Below are positions 10,326-22,975 of a stretch of 64,000 bases of DNA, piece after piece. The stretch comes from Plutella xylostella (Eukaryota > Arthropoda > Insecta > Lepidoptera > Plutellidae): contig NC_064005.1 in the NCBI RefSeq assembly GCF_932276165.1, positions 9,486,001 to 9,550,000 of the forward strand, in the 5' to 3' direction. Under the pieces are notes generated by a model. That model saw only the letters and a program-made list of their open reading frames with translations. It had not been told where the DNA came from and did not search any database. Within the stretch, counting starts at the first letter, position 1; every line of letters begins with the position of its first letter. The translations under genes were made by a program, and so were the position numbers.

Positions 10326-11784
10326 ATGGAATGGCAATGGCAGGTGACGCTTTTTCATCGCTCGAGAGTGTAGCTTTATGTTTTTTTATTCAATATATTT
10401 ACGAACAATAAGTAAATCTAATTTGTATATAATAGGAGGTTTTCTCCAGAAGCGGTGGCGTGCGTCACAATTTCGGACATAATGAACACTTTGGTGCACG
10501 AACTCGAAGTCATTATTTATTTGGGTCAACATTGGTGTTAGTGTGGGACGCCAAATTAGCGGTTGAGAGTGGGGAGCCATTACCCCGGCCCCATCGGAGG
10601 AAGCCGTAGCAGGTTAAAGGTAAAAAGTATGATTAAAGTATAGGTATTGTAGTCTCCACTTTTTTTACTGAAATGGTGAAAGAAAGTGTACATGTAGTGT
10701 CTGACATAAATTATAGAAAAATGGTATAATATTCATCAGATTTTTATTGCACGCTTTATCTTTTACGAGGACTATGCTATGCCGTATCCTCCTTTTAATA
10801 ATAAATAATAACATTATAGTATTGATTTATTTATATCAATTCCAGTGCAGTCCTTATTGTTATTCTAACTGGGTAATTCTTACCTTAGGTTTACGGACCC
10901 TAGTTTTTGACACCGACAAGCTAAGCTAAAAAAATATTTCCTCTTTAACTATAGGTAATTATACTCGTAAGAGTAAAAGACTATAATAAATGCTGATGGT
11001 GAAGGGTTATTATAAAAATTCATTAGTAAATTTTGAGTAAAAGTACTTAAATTAGCCATTCTTAATTCATCTTATGAATATTCTCAACCGTGCACTAATT
11101 GTTTACCTCCGAATTTAGCCCCTCCATCTGAGGATGCACCTGTAGTATAATCATATCCGAGTTATCCTCCACAGCGGCACAACTTCTAACTCCGGATAGT
11201 TCCACAAACTTAGCTGCCGACTCACACGAGCACTCAGCCCCTGACGCACAACTTGTAACCTGCATAAGAGGATATTATCTGATATTCATACATACAAATA
11301 AGGAATTTTGTCCTGGAATAAACGATTTCGATTATTTCGGTCTCTTTGTCTATAGTTTGTTTGTTTTTAAATGCACAAAACGATTTAGTGCGTGAAAGAA
11401 GCTTCTCCGAGTGACGTATCCATTGTACTTAGACTAGGCATTCCGTATTTGACGCTATTCTGACTGGCTAGTTCTTTCACTACGGTGGAAAATCCTAGAC
11501 TTGTTCTAGTGTCCTATGTTTTTTAAAGACACACTAAGAGAAGTACATTTTTTTTATTCAGCCTTTTTGGATTAGCAAGCAAAGCTTGAAGGTTGGCAAG
11601 TTATCGATCTTTTGCTTCACAATGTAGGTATCACGTGGATCAACATAATACTCTTATCATCTCCTCAAGTAATAGATAGAAGTTTAAGTAAGGTTAAGAT
11701 ATACTGATAGGCTAATTTGTTAATATTTTATTGTGCTATTAATTGATTGAAAGCGTTAATGTCCTCTTCTCCCAACCTAACAAG
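10326..11784. other. No gene seen
   Basis: AT-rich unique-looking sequence. The short frames in it lack motifs and look random. Confidence 0.55.
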
Positions 11785-11925
11785 GGTTGGCTGGAAGAAA
11801 TTGCTTTTTGGCAATAAGCCCGCCTTTGTACATTGTTAGTTTTCTTTAATGTTCTTCACCTTTTATTAATTGTAACTTTATAATGTACAATAAAGTGTTT
11901 ATAAATATAAATAAATAAAATAGAC
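11785..11925 (+). repeat. Retroelement 3'-end fragment, AATAAAGTG...(AAAT)n
   Basis: The block has GGCTGGAAGAAATTGCTTTTT, an imperfect inverted GGCAATAAGC, then TGTACAATAAAGTG and an (ATAAAT) tail. I recall this arrangement as a common 3' end of lepidopteran LINE or SINE copies. A shorter relative with GACTGGAAAAAATTGCTTCC occurs at about 61060. Family name unknown. Confidence 0.5.
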
Positions 11926-13085
11926 TAGATTTAGTTTCGTTTAACAGTCAGTAGCCGTCTTAAACCCTTCACACTGTCCGCTCCACATATCGTCCAGAGA
12001 TGTCCGTCCGACTTATCTATAGATTTATTTAAATAGGGATGTACAAGGATATTTATCGATAAGTATCAATTAGCTTACGTGAAAATTAAACCTTTTAAAT
12101 ATTTAAAATTTAAATTGAATATTTTGAATGGGAAATTAATTCAAACGTGGCTTTTAAAAGAAATATAATTGTATCTACATCTAAAATAATCAATTCATCT
12201 GATTCAGACCTTAGGTACCACTCCAACTTGTAATGTGAAGAACCCTATTATAAGTATATACCTAATATATTATTTATGTGAAACTAACGTAAATGCAATG
12301 TTATACAAAAATGTAAATACAAAATTTGATTGAAATCTTTCATTAATAGTATCGACATCGCATAACAATATTCGAACTCCTGTGTCCTATCCCTAGTGCT
12401 CTAAAGTGTTTTTTCAAGAAGCAGCCGTGTTGCCAATGGGAGCGACTTAACCGTTCGGTGCCAATAACTGTCGTCATTTTCACACACGAGCAGCCTCGAC
12501 CACTCGAGGGTTAGAGGGGTAATTGTTGAGATATTGCTACTTTCCAGTCTCGCAGATTTGTTGGAGTGGGCTAGAGCCTCTGAAGAGATACTACGGATCT
12601 GATACAAATAACTAACAAAAAAAACGTCATTCCATACTATACCATTCTATCTAACAGAGTATGGTGAAACTGGGGCAAAAAGCCGCATGACTTTTGAACG
12701 GCTAAGCTGATTTTGGTAAAAAATATATGTCTAAGAGCACTTGAGATAATCTATGACCCAAAACAAAAAAGATTAAATAATGTACCTACCTAATTGAATC
12801 GTAACTTATCTTAAATAACATGTAAATAATTCAGTTAACAAAAACTAATAACACTGTACAAAGGAGAGGGCCCGATACCCAGATCCGTACATAAAATGAG
12901 ACAAATAATACCGGAAGCGCCGCTCTCCCGCCAAATGGGAGAATTCACTTCCGGCGGATGTGGCGGCGCCGGATGTTTACTTAGCCGCCGCGATACCAGC
13001 GCGGACTGAAGCCACCTGATTGGTTGGACCGTTATTGAAGAAATTAAGATAATAATATAACATCAGGAAGAGAGAGTTTGCAAGC
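11926..13085. other. No gene; one GC-rich promoter-like patch
   Basis: AT-rich sequence apart from a GC-rich patch at 12903-13025, listed separately. No coding signal was recognised. Confidence 0.5.
12903..13025. promoter_or_regulatory. GC-rich patch with paired ETS-like sites
   Basis: CCGGAAG at 12911-12917 and ACTTCCGG at 12947-12954 are opposed ETS-type sites within a CpG-rich patch, and GATTGGTTGG (an inverted CCAAT-like word) follows at about 13017-13026. No start codon or open frame is attached. It could be a promoter or just a GC-rich patch. Confidence 0.22.
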
Positions 13086-13087
13086 AA

Positions 13088-13190
13088 GGCAAGCGCTTTT
13101 TAACCGATTTCGAGAAAAGGTGTTCTCAATTTCTGTGTACCTATGTATGTTTTTTTTTATGTATGTCACACAATAATACCTATAAGTTAC
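13088..13190 (+). repeat. Fragment of a dispersed repeat (AACCGATTTCG type)
   Basis: The words CGCTTTTTAACCGATTTCGAG, GGTGTTCTCAATTTCTGTG and TATGTATGTTTTTTTT resemble a frequent lepidopteran repeat that I recall but cannot name. Borders are approximate. Confidence 0.35.
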
Positions 13191-13744
13191 ATATAATAAA
13201 ATTGATTATGTTTAAACATAAAAATCAGTCCATAACCCACACTTATTCTCCTCCACAACAATTTCTCAGTAAAAGATCGACACGACACGTCACAAAAGCG
13301 GATAATCTTTTTGCAAGTTCACACCAGAGCTTATTACTTTAAAATTGCGTATATTATGGTAATCTTCGCACGTTATCATTCAGAGATCAGCCTGGGGTCA
13401 TAATTATATGCAGTCAGTTCACCAACCAGTATACCTTGGCCCCTGATGGATGGCCAGTAATAAATGATCTTGGGTGTGTTGGGCTGACAAATAAATAGTG
13501 TGAAATTGCTGGGGTTTAGTGCTCCAATTTGTTGAAGGTGAACTTTAGCCTGTGATGAAACCGCAAATACCTGCACAAGCATATAAGAAACTATAATTAT
13601 GTGTGCTGTAGTGTTATTCTTTTAAAATCTTCAATTTTGCAGTAAAAATATAAAAAATAGTTAAGTGTAAGAATAGCTACTACCTATTTGTTATTATGTT
13701 TTTTGATTTTAAAAAAATTACTAAGCTTACCTACATTTAATCAC

Positions 13745-14012
13745 TTTATCAATTACACACACGCACTCACGCCTTGTACTAATGTACTCCCTTGCGGGGT
13801 AGGCAGAGGTGCATTGCTGCACCCACTTTTCGCCAGAGTGTTATGTTAGTCCCAATGTAATAGGGGGCGGGCCTATTGCCATTTTACGGGCACATCCAAG
13901 ACCCGAGAACAAATATCTGTGTTTAAACAAATATCTGCCCCAGCCGGGAATCGAACCCGGGACCATCGGCTCAGTAGTCAGGGTCACTAACCACTACGCC
14001 ATTCGGTCGTCT
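13745..14012 (-). mobile_element. tRNA-derived SINE
   Basis: Read on the minus strand, a tRNA-like head carries a polymerase III A box (TGGCGTAGTGG, complement of 13991-14001) and a B box (GGTTCGATTCC, complement of 13947-13957) about 34 bp apart, as in tRNA-derived SINEs. The body then runs to about 13745, where the plus strand reads CTCCCTTGCGGGGTAGGCAG, a motif I recall from lepidopteran SINE tails. It is too long and too divergent downstream of the B box to be a tRNA gene. No target duplication was identified. Confidence 0.75.
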
Positions 14013-14811
14013 CTTACGTCTCTTTATCAATTACGGAATGCTTTTTAATATAATAATATTATTATTAACGCCATTTAAGTATGTCAGCTTAATGTAGTCA
14101 ACCTGTACCTTAGGCTGCAATCATGCCTGAAAGCCAGTTTAGTCGTGGCTCCTAAACACTTTACATGGAAGAATAAGTCATGTGTCTTTCGTGATGAGAT
14201 TAGCTATCAGAAGCATGTACCTACTTAGTTGTGTAGGAAGTTTATATAAATGAATCATTTTTATAATAGTCATTGTCTTATTGTGTCATATACCTTATTA
14301 AGTACTTTTCAGCGAATTTTCCACATTATAAATTATTTTTTAAATAACAGATGTGTCGATCATGTATTCAACATACAAAAGTCAGGCAGATAAACTAAAA
14401 TGTCATACAAAATCTGTTTGGTTTTCTCAATCGCACGGCAACGCATCGAATCCTAGTTCCGTTTTCACACAACATACAAACGCAAAGATGCTATGAGATT
14501 GCATCGTTCACGTGTCAGCGTGGCAGCTCGATATTAAACGTGCAATTTCAGTGGGATTGTGCCTCAGTAGCGCCGCGGTGGAATAAATTGTTTTACCTTC
14601 AACCCCGTGATGGGTTTACGATCGACTAGCTCAAGATTTGCATATTGACTTCGAGAGTATACTCGTTCGTTTCCCACTGTAGAAAACTTACTTTTTGTTT
14701 ATGCAAAATATGAATTTTAAATAGGAACTACATACTTACCTATTTAATATAATGAAAGACAGACAACGACAGACTAAATAGTATCTCACACGCTAAGCTA
14801 AGAAAGCTATA
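14013..14811. other. No gene seen
   Basis: No recognisable feature; short random-looking frames only. Confidence 0.55.
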
Positions 14812-14893
14812 GATCGCATCCAGTGGCATGCTTTGGGAGAGGCCTACGTCCAGCCGTGGACTGCTATAGGCTTATGATGATGATGATGATGAC
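14812..14893 (+). mobile_element. Short RTE LINE tail
   Basis: The block reads TTTGGGAGAGGCCTACGTCC followed by a (GATGAT)n run, matching the last about 60 bp of the RTE copy at 872-1860. It is a very short 5'-truncated copy, and no exact target duplication was found. Confidence 0.75.
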
Positions 14894-16996
14894 TAGCAGA
14901 TACGTTCAGATGTGATCTGCAGATTAGGAATTTAATGTACTTATACTTACACCAAAATCAGGCCACCTTTCCAGTCAGTCCCACAGAGAGAGATGTTAGG
15001 TAAATTATATATTATTTATCTGCAAAGTGTTCAGATGCAGAGTTACATTCAGATTCTACAGTTGCAATAGATCAAGGTTCGAATACCTTCATGAGATATC
15101 TATATGTTACTCTGTCTTGCATAACTTAGTGCATATAAAAAATTACAGTTTAATATTCGTTACCACTTTTAATAATTTGCCAACCATAATACTAAAGTTG
15201 GGAACTATACGAAGCGCTATGAAAAATTATACGATCGAGTTTTACTCTCCGGTTGTTGACTGATGCCGGCCGGTTTATGTTCACAACCAATTTGCGAATA
15301 TAGTGCGAGCTAATTTTAACTTTATCGCAATTTTCATAGCGGTCACATTGAGATGATGTCGTTTGGCGCGGTTGTAAAAACTGATTGGTCAGATGAGTGA
15401 ATGAGGCGCTAAGTATGCACATAGTAAAAGTTTTGATTAAAAATATCCTCTGAGACATATTTGTTAGTACCGACATAAAATATAGATAGACAGTTCGACA
15501 TATTTTCATACAACTTACACTGCTATATTACTGCCTAATTAGTTTGAAATTAAGTAACTGTTACATGGGTGGGAGGCGTTTTTGCAATATGTGTTTTGTT
15601 TCGCCTTAAACTTAAAATAATATAATCATTTTCATCTTGTTATTTATTGTCAGAAAGCAAGGCAAATGCCTTCAAGAGGAATGAATAAATGGGATATAAT
15701 ATTAAACCAACTAAAAAAGTTTAGTAACAGTAATAAATATAAAAACGATGAATATTTCTTTCCATAACAATAGGATACCAAACTACGCCAATAATGAACT
15801 CGTAAGAATTTACTGTTTCCATACAAGTTGTTTGAAAGCCATATTTTCTGCTCAAGTGTTATTTTATTCACCCTCGTCCCTCTCAGATCAGGAACTTGTC
15901 ATTGTTGAGAATTACGATCCTTTCAGCATGGTTACCTACCCATGACTACCTACTTGTGTTTGTCACTAAGATTAGAGACAAGAACGAGTTATTATTATTA
16001 TTTATTAAGATAGGCAGTTTTATAATAGTATTATATTTATAGGTTCTCTTTTAGTTGAGGTTGTTAATTAGTTTTAGAGTTTAGTATTTCAATTTATTGT
16101 TTGTTTAAATAAAAATAATAGAACGAGTTCTTGTTTCAAAATGGCTAATTTAAATGGAAGAATCTACAGTACAGAAAGCCAAACTAATCCTGTAGTATCT
16201 ACTCGCAGATACGTATGCGTCTGTCAAACTCTGCATCAAATTCGAAAATAATAAAACAGTAATCCAGTGCGATGGGCGGGGGCGATCTCGATCGGAGTTC
16301 ATAAATTTTACGATCGAGAATTATTTTATAGATTGAAAAATTCAGCTGAGCAGATGGTCCGGCCGTTTAGGGGGCTATTCTGGGACCGTGTCGATGTCGC
16401 AGACCTGGACGTAATGAAAATTGCGACAAGGGTCCAGATAGAGACGTTCGGTGAGAACGCGTCTAGCCGATGAGTTTAATCCTTGGTTTATTAAAAATAA
16501 TGTATTTTATAACGGGATATTCCTTCAGAACCAACTTTAATTACAGGGCTAACCATGAATAAACATGAAACCGCGAAAACAAAAGACTTATAATAAGACT
16601 AGAATTTTATGAAAGTTTATTATAGCTTGTGTTGTATAGGCATAGGTAATTTTCCCCTACCAAGAGGTTTTTTCCCCTATTACGAGTATATCTCAAGAAG
16701 GCTTAATGGAGAGAAGACTTAGATCCAATTTCCCTTTCCGAATGCGCTGAAACCTCAAATGTCGTTCGCCTCGACTTCGAATAAAAGCAAACGGTTGAAA
16801 ACTCAATAGGCTCTTTATATTTCATTTGAATAGTTTTTTTCAACAATAAGACGTCTCTGAAAAGGTTTTCCCAGTATTTTGTATTTATTTTCTAGATTGA
16901 AACGCTATAAGAAGTGGTTGTATTGTATTTGTAAGGAATTTAATTTGTATGTTACCGAGCTCCGTTTATTTTCTTTTACTTTGTGGTCATGTTTTA
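14894..16996. other. No gene seen
   Basis: AT-rich sequence. A weak inverted pair, CGCTATGAAAAATT at 15211 and AATTTTCATAGCG near 15329, could be an old MITE of about 130 bp. The 68-codon plus-strand frame at 16267-16473 has no domain I recognise. Confidence 0.45.
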
Positions 16997-17162
16997 TTTT
17001 TAGGGTTCCGTGCTTCAAAGTAGACAAAAACCCTTATAGTAGGTATAACTTTGTGGTGTGTCTGGCCATCCATCTCTGCGTCCGACTGTCTTCTGTCTAG
17101 ACCCTCTATATCGAGTACGGAACCCTTCGCGAGTCCGATTCTTACTTGGCTGGTTTTTTAAT
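16997..17162 (-). repeat. Dispersed lepidopteran repeat (GGGTTCCGT / GAGTCCGA type)
   Basis: Ends with TAGGGTTCCGTGC on one side and GAGTCCGATTCTTACTTGGC-TGGTTTTTTA on the other. I recall this pair as the ends of an abundant lepidopteran repeat whose consensus reads AACCGGCCAAG...GGGTTCCGTA on the opposite strand. The copy is short and diverged. I do not know its superfamily. Confidence 0.5.
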
Positions 17163-17904
17163 TGTTAAAGTTTTTTACTCATAAAGTGACGTGTACTACC
17201 GTGCACGTGTCTGATTAGAGTTGTGGTGGCGTAATAGATATGAAGAGACATGGTGTCTTATACATAATGAAATCGACTGGATTACAGTCGTGAGCATAAT
17301 GTACAATATCTGTTAGCATCTCTGAAATAAAATGGAATTTCTCAGTTCAACCAGAAAAAACATATGTTCTATGTGTGTGGTGGTATTTGTTGGTCGAACA
17401 GTTTGCTAATGGAAAGAAGCAAGCGCGATAGCCGAAGCCCTGTTCAGACAACTTGAATACGTTTCCAATTATTTGCCAAAGTTTTCCGATTTCGGTGGGC
17501 GTACTCGTGAACTATATTTTTTTCGATCTGAAATCAACAAGTTGCGATGGACATAAATGAAAATGTAAAATAATTGTTTAACTATTAACTGAGGATTTTA
17601 GTTCATGCATTTATGGTCAAAAATATAATAATAGTTTTAGTACCTACCTAGATAAGTTTGGAAATAAATGTAAAGTTACTAATTATTTCTCTCTATCTAT
17701 TTTGTCAATTCAGTCTATCTTTTTAATTAATTTCTAAAGAGTCACAGATATATTTTATTTGATACATAGGTACTTTCTCAAATACTGAGTAGGGCAGCTT
17801 ATACATTATACTTGCATTCTATTTTGCACATACATTTTGAATACAGTATAAACTAAGCCAAAATCTGTTTATTACTTTTAAAAAAATACTGTAAGTAATC
17901 CTAA
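17163..17904. other. No gene seen
   Basis: AT-rich sequence without a supported feature. Confidence 0.55.
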
Positions 17905-18120
17905 TCCTAACTAATCCCAACTAATAGTATAAATGCGAAACTGTGCCTGTCTGTCTGTTACTCTTTCACGCCAAAACTACTGAACGGATTTGAATGAAAT
18001 TTGGTATACAACTATACATACGGTCTAGACCCTGGGAATTCTTTCCATAGGCTACGTTTTATCCTGCAATTCCCACGGGAATTTTTTTTAAGGCGAAGCG
18101 AAGCGCGCGGGAACAGCTAG
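17905..18120 (+). mobile_element. Helitron-like non-autonomous repeat
   Basis: Starts with 5'-TCCTAACTAAT and ends with CTAG-3' preceded by the GC-rich GCGAAGCGAAGCGCGCGGG, a potential short hairpin. It lies between A and T. These are Helitron end rules: 5'-TC, CTRR-3', insertion between A and T. The body has CTGTCTGTCTGTT and ACGGATTTGAATGAAATTTG. Two further copies occur at 34234 (minus) and 58466 (plus). No coding capacity. Confidence 0.72.
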
Positions 18121-21100
18121 TATTGTAATAATCCGTTTCAGAGTTCAAGCGTACCTCCCCGCATGTCCCGGCTTTGTCCGGACTCCGGGGGAAGTAGTCA
18201 AAGATCGATTACTATGAGAGTTCGCGTCTACCGTCTAATCTCTAATCTGCTAATGTCAGAGCATGAGACGAGACTCGGTGTAATGAATATCAATCAGCCA
18301 ATTAGGAAACAGATTAAGTGCCGTATAAGTAGCGATATTGGATAATAGCTGCTGAGCCTAATTCCTCTTTGAAGAACAAGGTGTATCTATTTTGGATATG
18401 ATATGAAAACTTTAAGTACATAAATTATTTCTTGTTCCTCTGTTCTTATAAGTTTGCACATATATCCAACAAGTCTATAAATCCATCATACGATTTTTAC
18501 AGTAGGTTTTTAACATCCAGAAATGAAGATTGGAGAGTCTTAGTTAGTAATACTTCAATTCTATACAAAATGAAAAAGCACTAAAAGGAATACTTGATGT
18601 ATTTCATAGCTGCCGCCCGCGCAAAGTCCGCAATTTGTCCAATTAACGCTGTAAAAATTTAATAAACAGCGAAATCACTCGCTAAATAACTTTACGAGTT
18701 TTACGACTGCTAGTAAAATGTGTTTTTTTACTCTCCGCCGAAGTAAAATAAACAGATAATTGGGAGTCGGACGGAGGGAATAAAACGAAATAGTAACGGT
18801 AAGTACCCATCACCCGTTGCAATTGACAATTCGCCCTCTTCTAACAGTCTCAAAGTCTATTTTGGCGTCTGTCGATCGGTGATTGGTGATTGTCGGAATG
18901 GCCGCCTGCCAGGTAGGTCGGCAAACAATCGGTTTGTAAAAAAACAATTTGGCTTTCATTAAACTTTAAGTAACATTAATGTTATTTTATTTACAGAGGA
19001 TACGATCAATTGCAATTTAGTGTTAATCGGGTCTATTTTCTTGCTACTTAGGACAGATCAACCGTATACTTTCCGTATATTTATGGGTATATTAGGTAAT
19101 ATTGCAACATTATTAGATTAATTGGTAAGTTTCGTCATCTCCTGCCGCCTACACACAAGATAAAGCCTGACACAAAGACATAGAAACGGATACTAAGGGT
19201 CACTTTTACCAAGAACTAAACATATTTAGTTGCCTGTCAAAGATCTGTCAGTTAATACAACATTTTTTTAAAATTTGATTTAAATACAATTTTAAAAACA
19301 TTTTGCATTTGGTAAAAGTGACCCTCAGTGTTCCAATAATAATAATTATAAGGTTTCAAATTTTCTTATTTATTTAGTACAGGACCCTCAAAACAAAAAA
19401 AAAACACTCCTATAAGAGTACAGCCTCAAGCTACGGCAGCCAATCGAGACGCGTGACGTCACCGGAACCACCCCACGCGCACACTTCCGGTACGGCGTCC
19501 CGGAAACCGGAAGTAGTTACCCATTCGAAAAACTTCACAAAGGGCTCGACAGACAATTAACAAGTTATGTTGTGTACTTACCGCTGTTTTTGTGCTTTCC
19601 TCTCTGTCGGACAGACAACAGGGAGCTTCTCTTTCCGGAGTGGGTGCTACGAGACATGCAACGGCCATTTCGCCTGTACTTAAGGCTGAGTGAAATAAAA
19701 GGGGGCTTTGTGGAACCGCAAGCAAGTTTTGTTTGTTACGGCTGGCTGCAATCACGGTTCGTTCATTAGCGGTAGACGTTATTGTGGCTTTTAAACAAAA
19801 TAAATAATAATACAAGATGGTTTTCTCTTCTTTTTCAGATTTAACGTGAGATTTGTCGATAAAAACCAACCTAATCAAAACGCAGTATGATATAAATACG
19901 AATTTATGAAAAAACAAGTAATTTCGCTCACATTTTCTCATTTCCATGCTAGAGGAACAATGGAACCTGTCAAAAGCAAGCAGGATATTCAACCCTTCAT
20001 ACATCTACCACACACGAGCTTGGGGCGTTTTTGCTCATCAGTCAACGCGGTACTCGCTCGTATTAGCCAAGGTGTCGTAGTTAGGAACTAATAATCCCAG
20101 TGGTGCCATCTGTTGGAACTTGCTTGAAACCGCCCTCGGAGTTTGGACAGTATATGGACTAATATGGTAGAGACTTGGACACTTTAATGATTACTTTGTA
20201 ACCTTCTTATTAACGGAGAGGTAGAGGATTGGTTTATTTCTTTATTTTTATTTGATTTAAATAGTTTTAATAATTATTGGAAATTATTGTATTGAAATAT
20301 TGAAACTATACAAAAAAAATACAATAACACTTGTCGTAAGTACCTAGTACCTACCTACCTATAAATTAAAAATCAGCACTATTTAAAGTGTGATGCAAAA
20401 TTGGTATAATTGGAAGGGTGTGACTTAGGAGGTAATTCAACCCAAACTCTAGTCAACGAACCTAATCATTCGTTATCTAATGATTTACGTCATTTTTTTT
20501 GGAAAATTCGAAAAGTAATGGAAATAAAAGTTCAGAATGGCCCTCTCAGTCATTCTCATTCAGCATGTTTCACTCTTTTTAACTTACATGCGTAATTCTT
20601 TTAGGTTAAAGCCTTCACTGTAACAGAAAGGCAAGTCACAAAACACACTACGAGTCAAAGAATCATTTTGTTTTTTCCAGGTTTTTTCGCAACACTGACC
20701 ATCCATCATCGTGAGACGTCAAATTAGAGCCGAGAGCACGGGAACTGGAACCCAGGAATTGATTGAATCAGTCATCATTTATCATCGAAAATATTATTGT
20801 TCGACGTAAGTCCCTTTGTTCCCGAGCCCTTGACATTTGCCCAGAAATAGATAATTCTTCTTTTCAATAGAGGCGGGGGCAAAAGGAATGGAATTATTGA
20901 CCTGGTTATCTTAAAGGGCTTTGTTATAGACTTATAACGTAGTTTTATTAACTTCATATTTGTGATTATCTGTTTGGTACAGGTTAATTTGCTACATAGA
21001 TACCTAGTATACAAAAATACTAATATTTCAAACAAATCGGTCATCAATAACTGTAATGAGACAATTCTATTGATTTTGTTACAAATGATATTATCATAGA

Positions 21101-21426
21101 TACAACCCAATGATAAATCAAAGCAAAACAACGTAACATTTGTAACCACAGACGGCCATTACTGGCAACTCTAACACCATACATTACACTAATTAAAACA
21201 AAATTACTTAATGTGCATGCCGACGATAACAGCAAATTAATTAGTCATTTTCAATATGTCTGAACGGCCGCCCCGACAAAGGGTTAAAAGAACGACTTTG
21301 TAATGATACGATGCGATACGAGGGAATAACACAATCGATATCATTATCCAATATACTGTAATGAATAAAATCTTTATAAAAGCGTTGGTTTCAGAAATTT
21401 ATGCAGTCATAAATAGTACGGTCATG
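18121..21426. other. 3.3 kb without a supported gene
   Basis: The longest frame is a 181-codon minus-strand one (19459-20004) with no domain, odd composition and no splice context, so I do not call it a gene. A CpG-rich patch with a CRE and ETS-like words at its 3' side is listed separately. Confidence 0.5.
19441..19515. promoter_or_regulatory. Promoter-like patch: CRE plus two ETS-like sites
   Basis: The palindromic CRE TGACGTCA is at 19454-19461, ACTTCCGGT at 19493-19501 and ACCGGAAG at 19506-19513, all in a CpG-rich 75-bp patch inside AT-rich DNA, with CCAATCG just upstream. Such clusters mark some housekeeping promoters in animals. No transcript or gene could be attached in either direction. 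Confidence 0.28.
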
Positions 21427-21608
21427 TTTGTGGTAATGAGACCTGAAGGAAGGCGTAAGAGGGGAAGACCAAGAAAGACGTGGCTTGATTGTGTGAAAGA
21501 AAATATGAGAGAGTGTGGAGTGAATGAGGATATGACAGAGGAAAATGGCGTGACATGACGCACAAAACCGACCCTTAATAAGAAAACGGTTAGGAAGAAG
21601 AAGAAGAA
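21427..21608 (+). mobile_element. LINE 3' end, GRPRKTW motif, (GAA)n tail
   Basis: The frame from 21361 encodes GRRKRGRPRKTWLDCVKENMRE, a C-terminal signature I know from RTE/craft-like LINEs of insects, followed by a short UTR and a (GAAGAA)n tail at about 21592-21608. It is a 5'-truncated copy. It belongs to a different LINE family from the (TGA)n-tailed RTE copies. Confidence 0.65.
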
Positions 21609-22625
21609 ATACTTAACCTTTAACCTTTGAAAATTATTGAAAAATTTGTTGGGTACAAATGTTTTGTTACTAAACACAAATTGTTCAGAATTTAATTGAA
21701 ATAATAATTGGTAGGTTACCCACCCACCAAATATAATTGTATCAAATATAGTGTTGTTTCTACCAAGTATAACCTGTGATTCACTAATATTTTTAAAATA
21801 GTACTTAAAATATAAAATTATTTACTTATTTAGACAGTAATACCGAATTAATTACGCTGATATCTATGTCTTCTACAATTACCTTAATTATATACATATT
21901 CAATAAAATTCTGTTAAAGTTGTAATAATAAATTCCATTCCATAAAATTCTAAGAACTATGTATTTCACTCCATTCATCATCTTTAATATCAGAAATTTC
22001 TTACGGTTTCCTAATGAAATCGAAAACTTAATTATTTTACAATAACCTTTTTTAGACTTACTCGTAAATGCTCGCAATATCTGTAAGTAAAAGTCAATGA
22101 GCCAAAACGGAGCGCAATGTCGCACGACTCTGATAATAGCACCCTTATAGTACCTATATAACACCCCATAATCGAACAAAGGACTCTAGAAGCACCAATT
22201 AGTAGATTAAAATTATTGTAAAATACCTTTTAATGTCCCTCGGGGACCCGTGGCATCTGGGCCTTAGCCTCACTGATTAACTTTTGGCAAAAAGCTAATT
22301 ACGAAAGACCCACAGTCTAATTTATGAATAGCCGCCGTTTTTACCAATAAAGAAGGGTAATGTTGGGGTATTATTCAGTTTGGACCAAATTTTCTGAATC
22401 GTTTGCGGAATTAATCACATATTTTGCATAATTTCACTGTATTAGTGTGACGTTCCAATGAGTCCAATTTCGGCTGAAAATAATTGAATCTGTCCTGAAA
22501 AAGCATAAGAGAGAATCATTAAGTAAATCAGTAAAGTTTTCTCTGTAAAATAATTACCACTATGTACAGAGGCAGTTTAAGCGTTTGTAAGGAATTGAAG
22601 TAGAAATATACCACGTACTCTTACG
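21609..22625. other. No gene seen
   Basis: AT-rich sequence, with no motif-bearing frame on either strand. Confidence 0.55.
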
Positions 22626-22975
22626 GTCTAAAGCATCCGTAGTCGAGCCAGTTTCAGTCATCGTAACTGATCACTGAAGTTAAGCAACACATGGAACCTT
22701 CACTCATTGGATGGTTGAACGATTTCAAGTGGTTGATTACCTGTTTTCTGTCTGGCAGCAGTTTGGTATATAGTCTTTGGGCAACTTAAAACTTCTAATC
22801 TGTCGGATTGACCACTTGCCCCAAAACCCTATCAGCCACAACCTTTTTAGAAATATTTTATAGAAATTTTGTTAGAGTCAACCAACCCGCACTAGGCCAG
22901 CGTGGTGGACTACGCCTAAACCCTTCCTTCTTTGGAAGGAGATCCGTGCTCCAGCAATGGGGACGTGATGGGTCT
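22626..22975 (+). mobile_element. 5S-rRNA-derived SINE, diverged copy
   Basis: The head has GATCACTGAAGTTAAGCAACA and ATTGGATGGTTGAACG, which resemble the 5S rRNA internal promoter region (GATCACCGAAGTTAAGCAAC, GGATGGGTGACC). The 3' half has CACTAGGCCAGCGTGGTGGAC and CCCTTCCTT..GGAAGGAGA, shared with the better copy at 59350-59752. The (TGA)n tail is lost. It is old and has no coding capacity. Confidence 0.75.

Noticed and set aside
13925..14012. Functional tRNA gene on the minus strand
   Set aside because: A and B boxes are present but the sequence continues into a SINE body and I could not pair a proper acceptor stem.
15211..15341. Small MITE with CGCTATGAAAAATT ends
   Set aside because: Only about 13 bp match and no target duplication is visible.
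19459..20004. 181-codon minus-strand open frame as a host gene
   Set aside because: No domain, low-complexity mix of residues, no clear splice or start context; it overlaps a promoter-like patch and can arise by chance.
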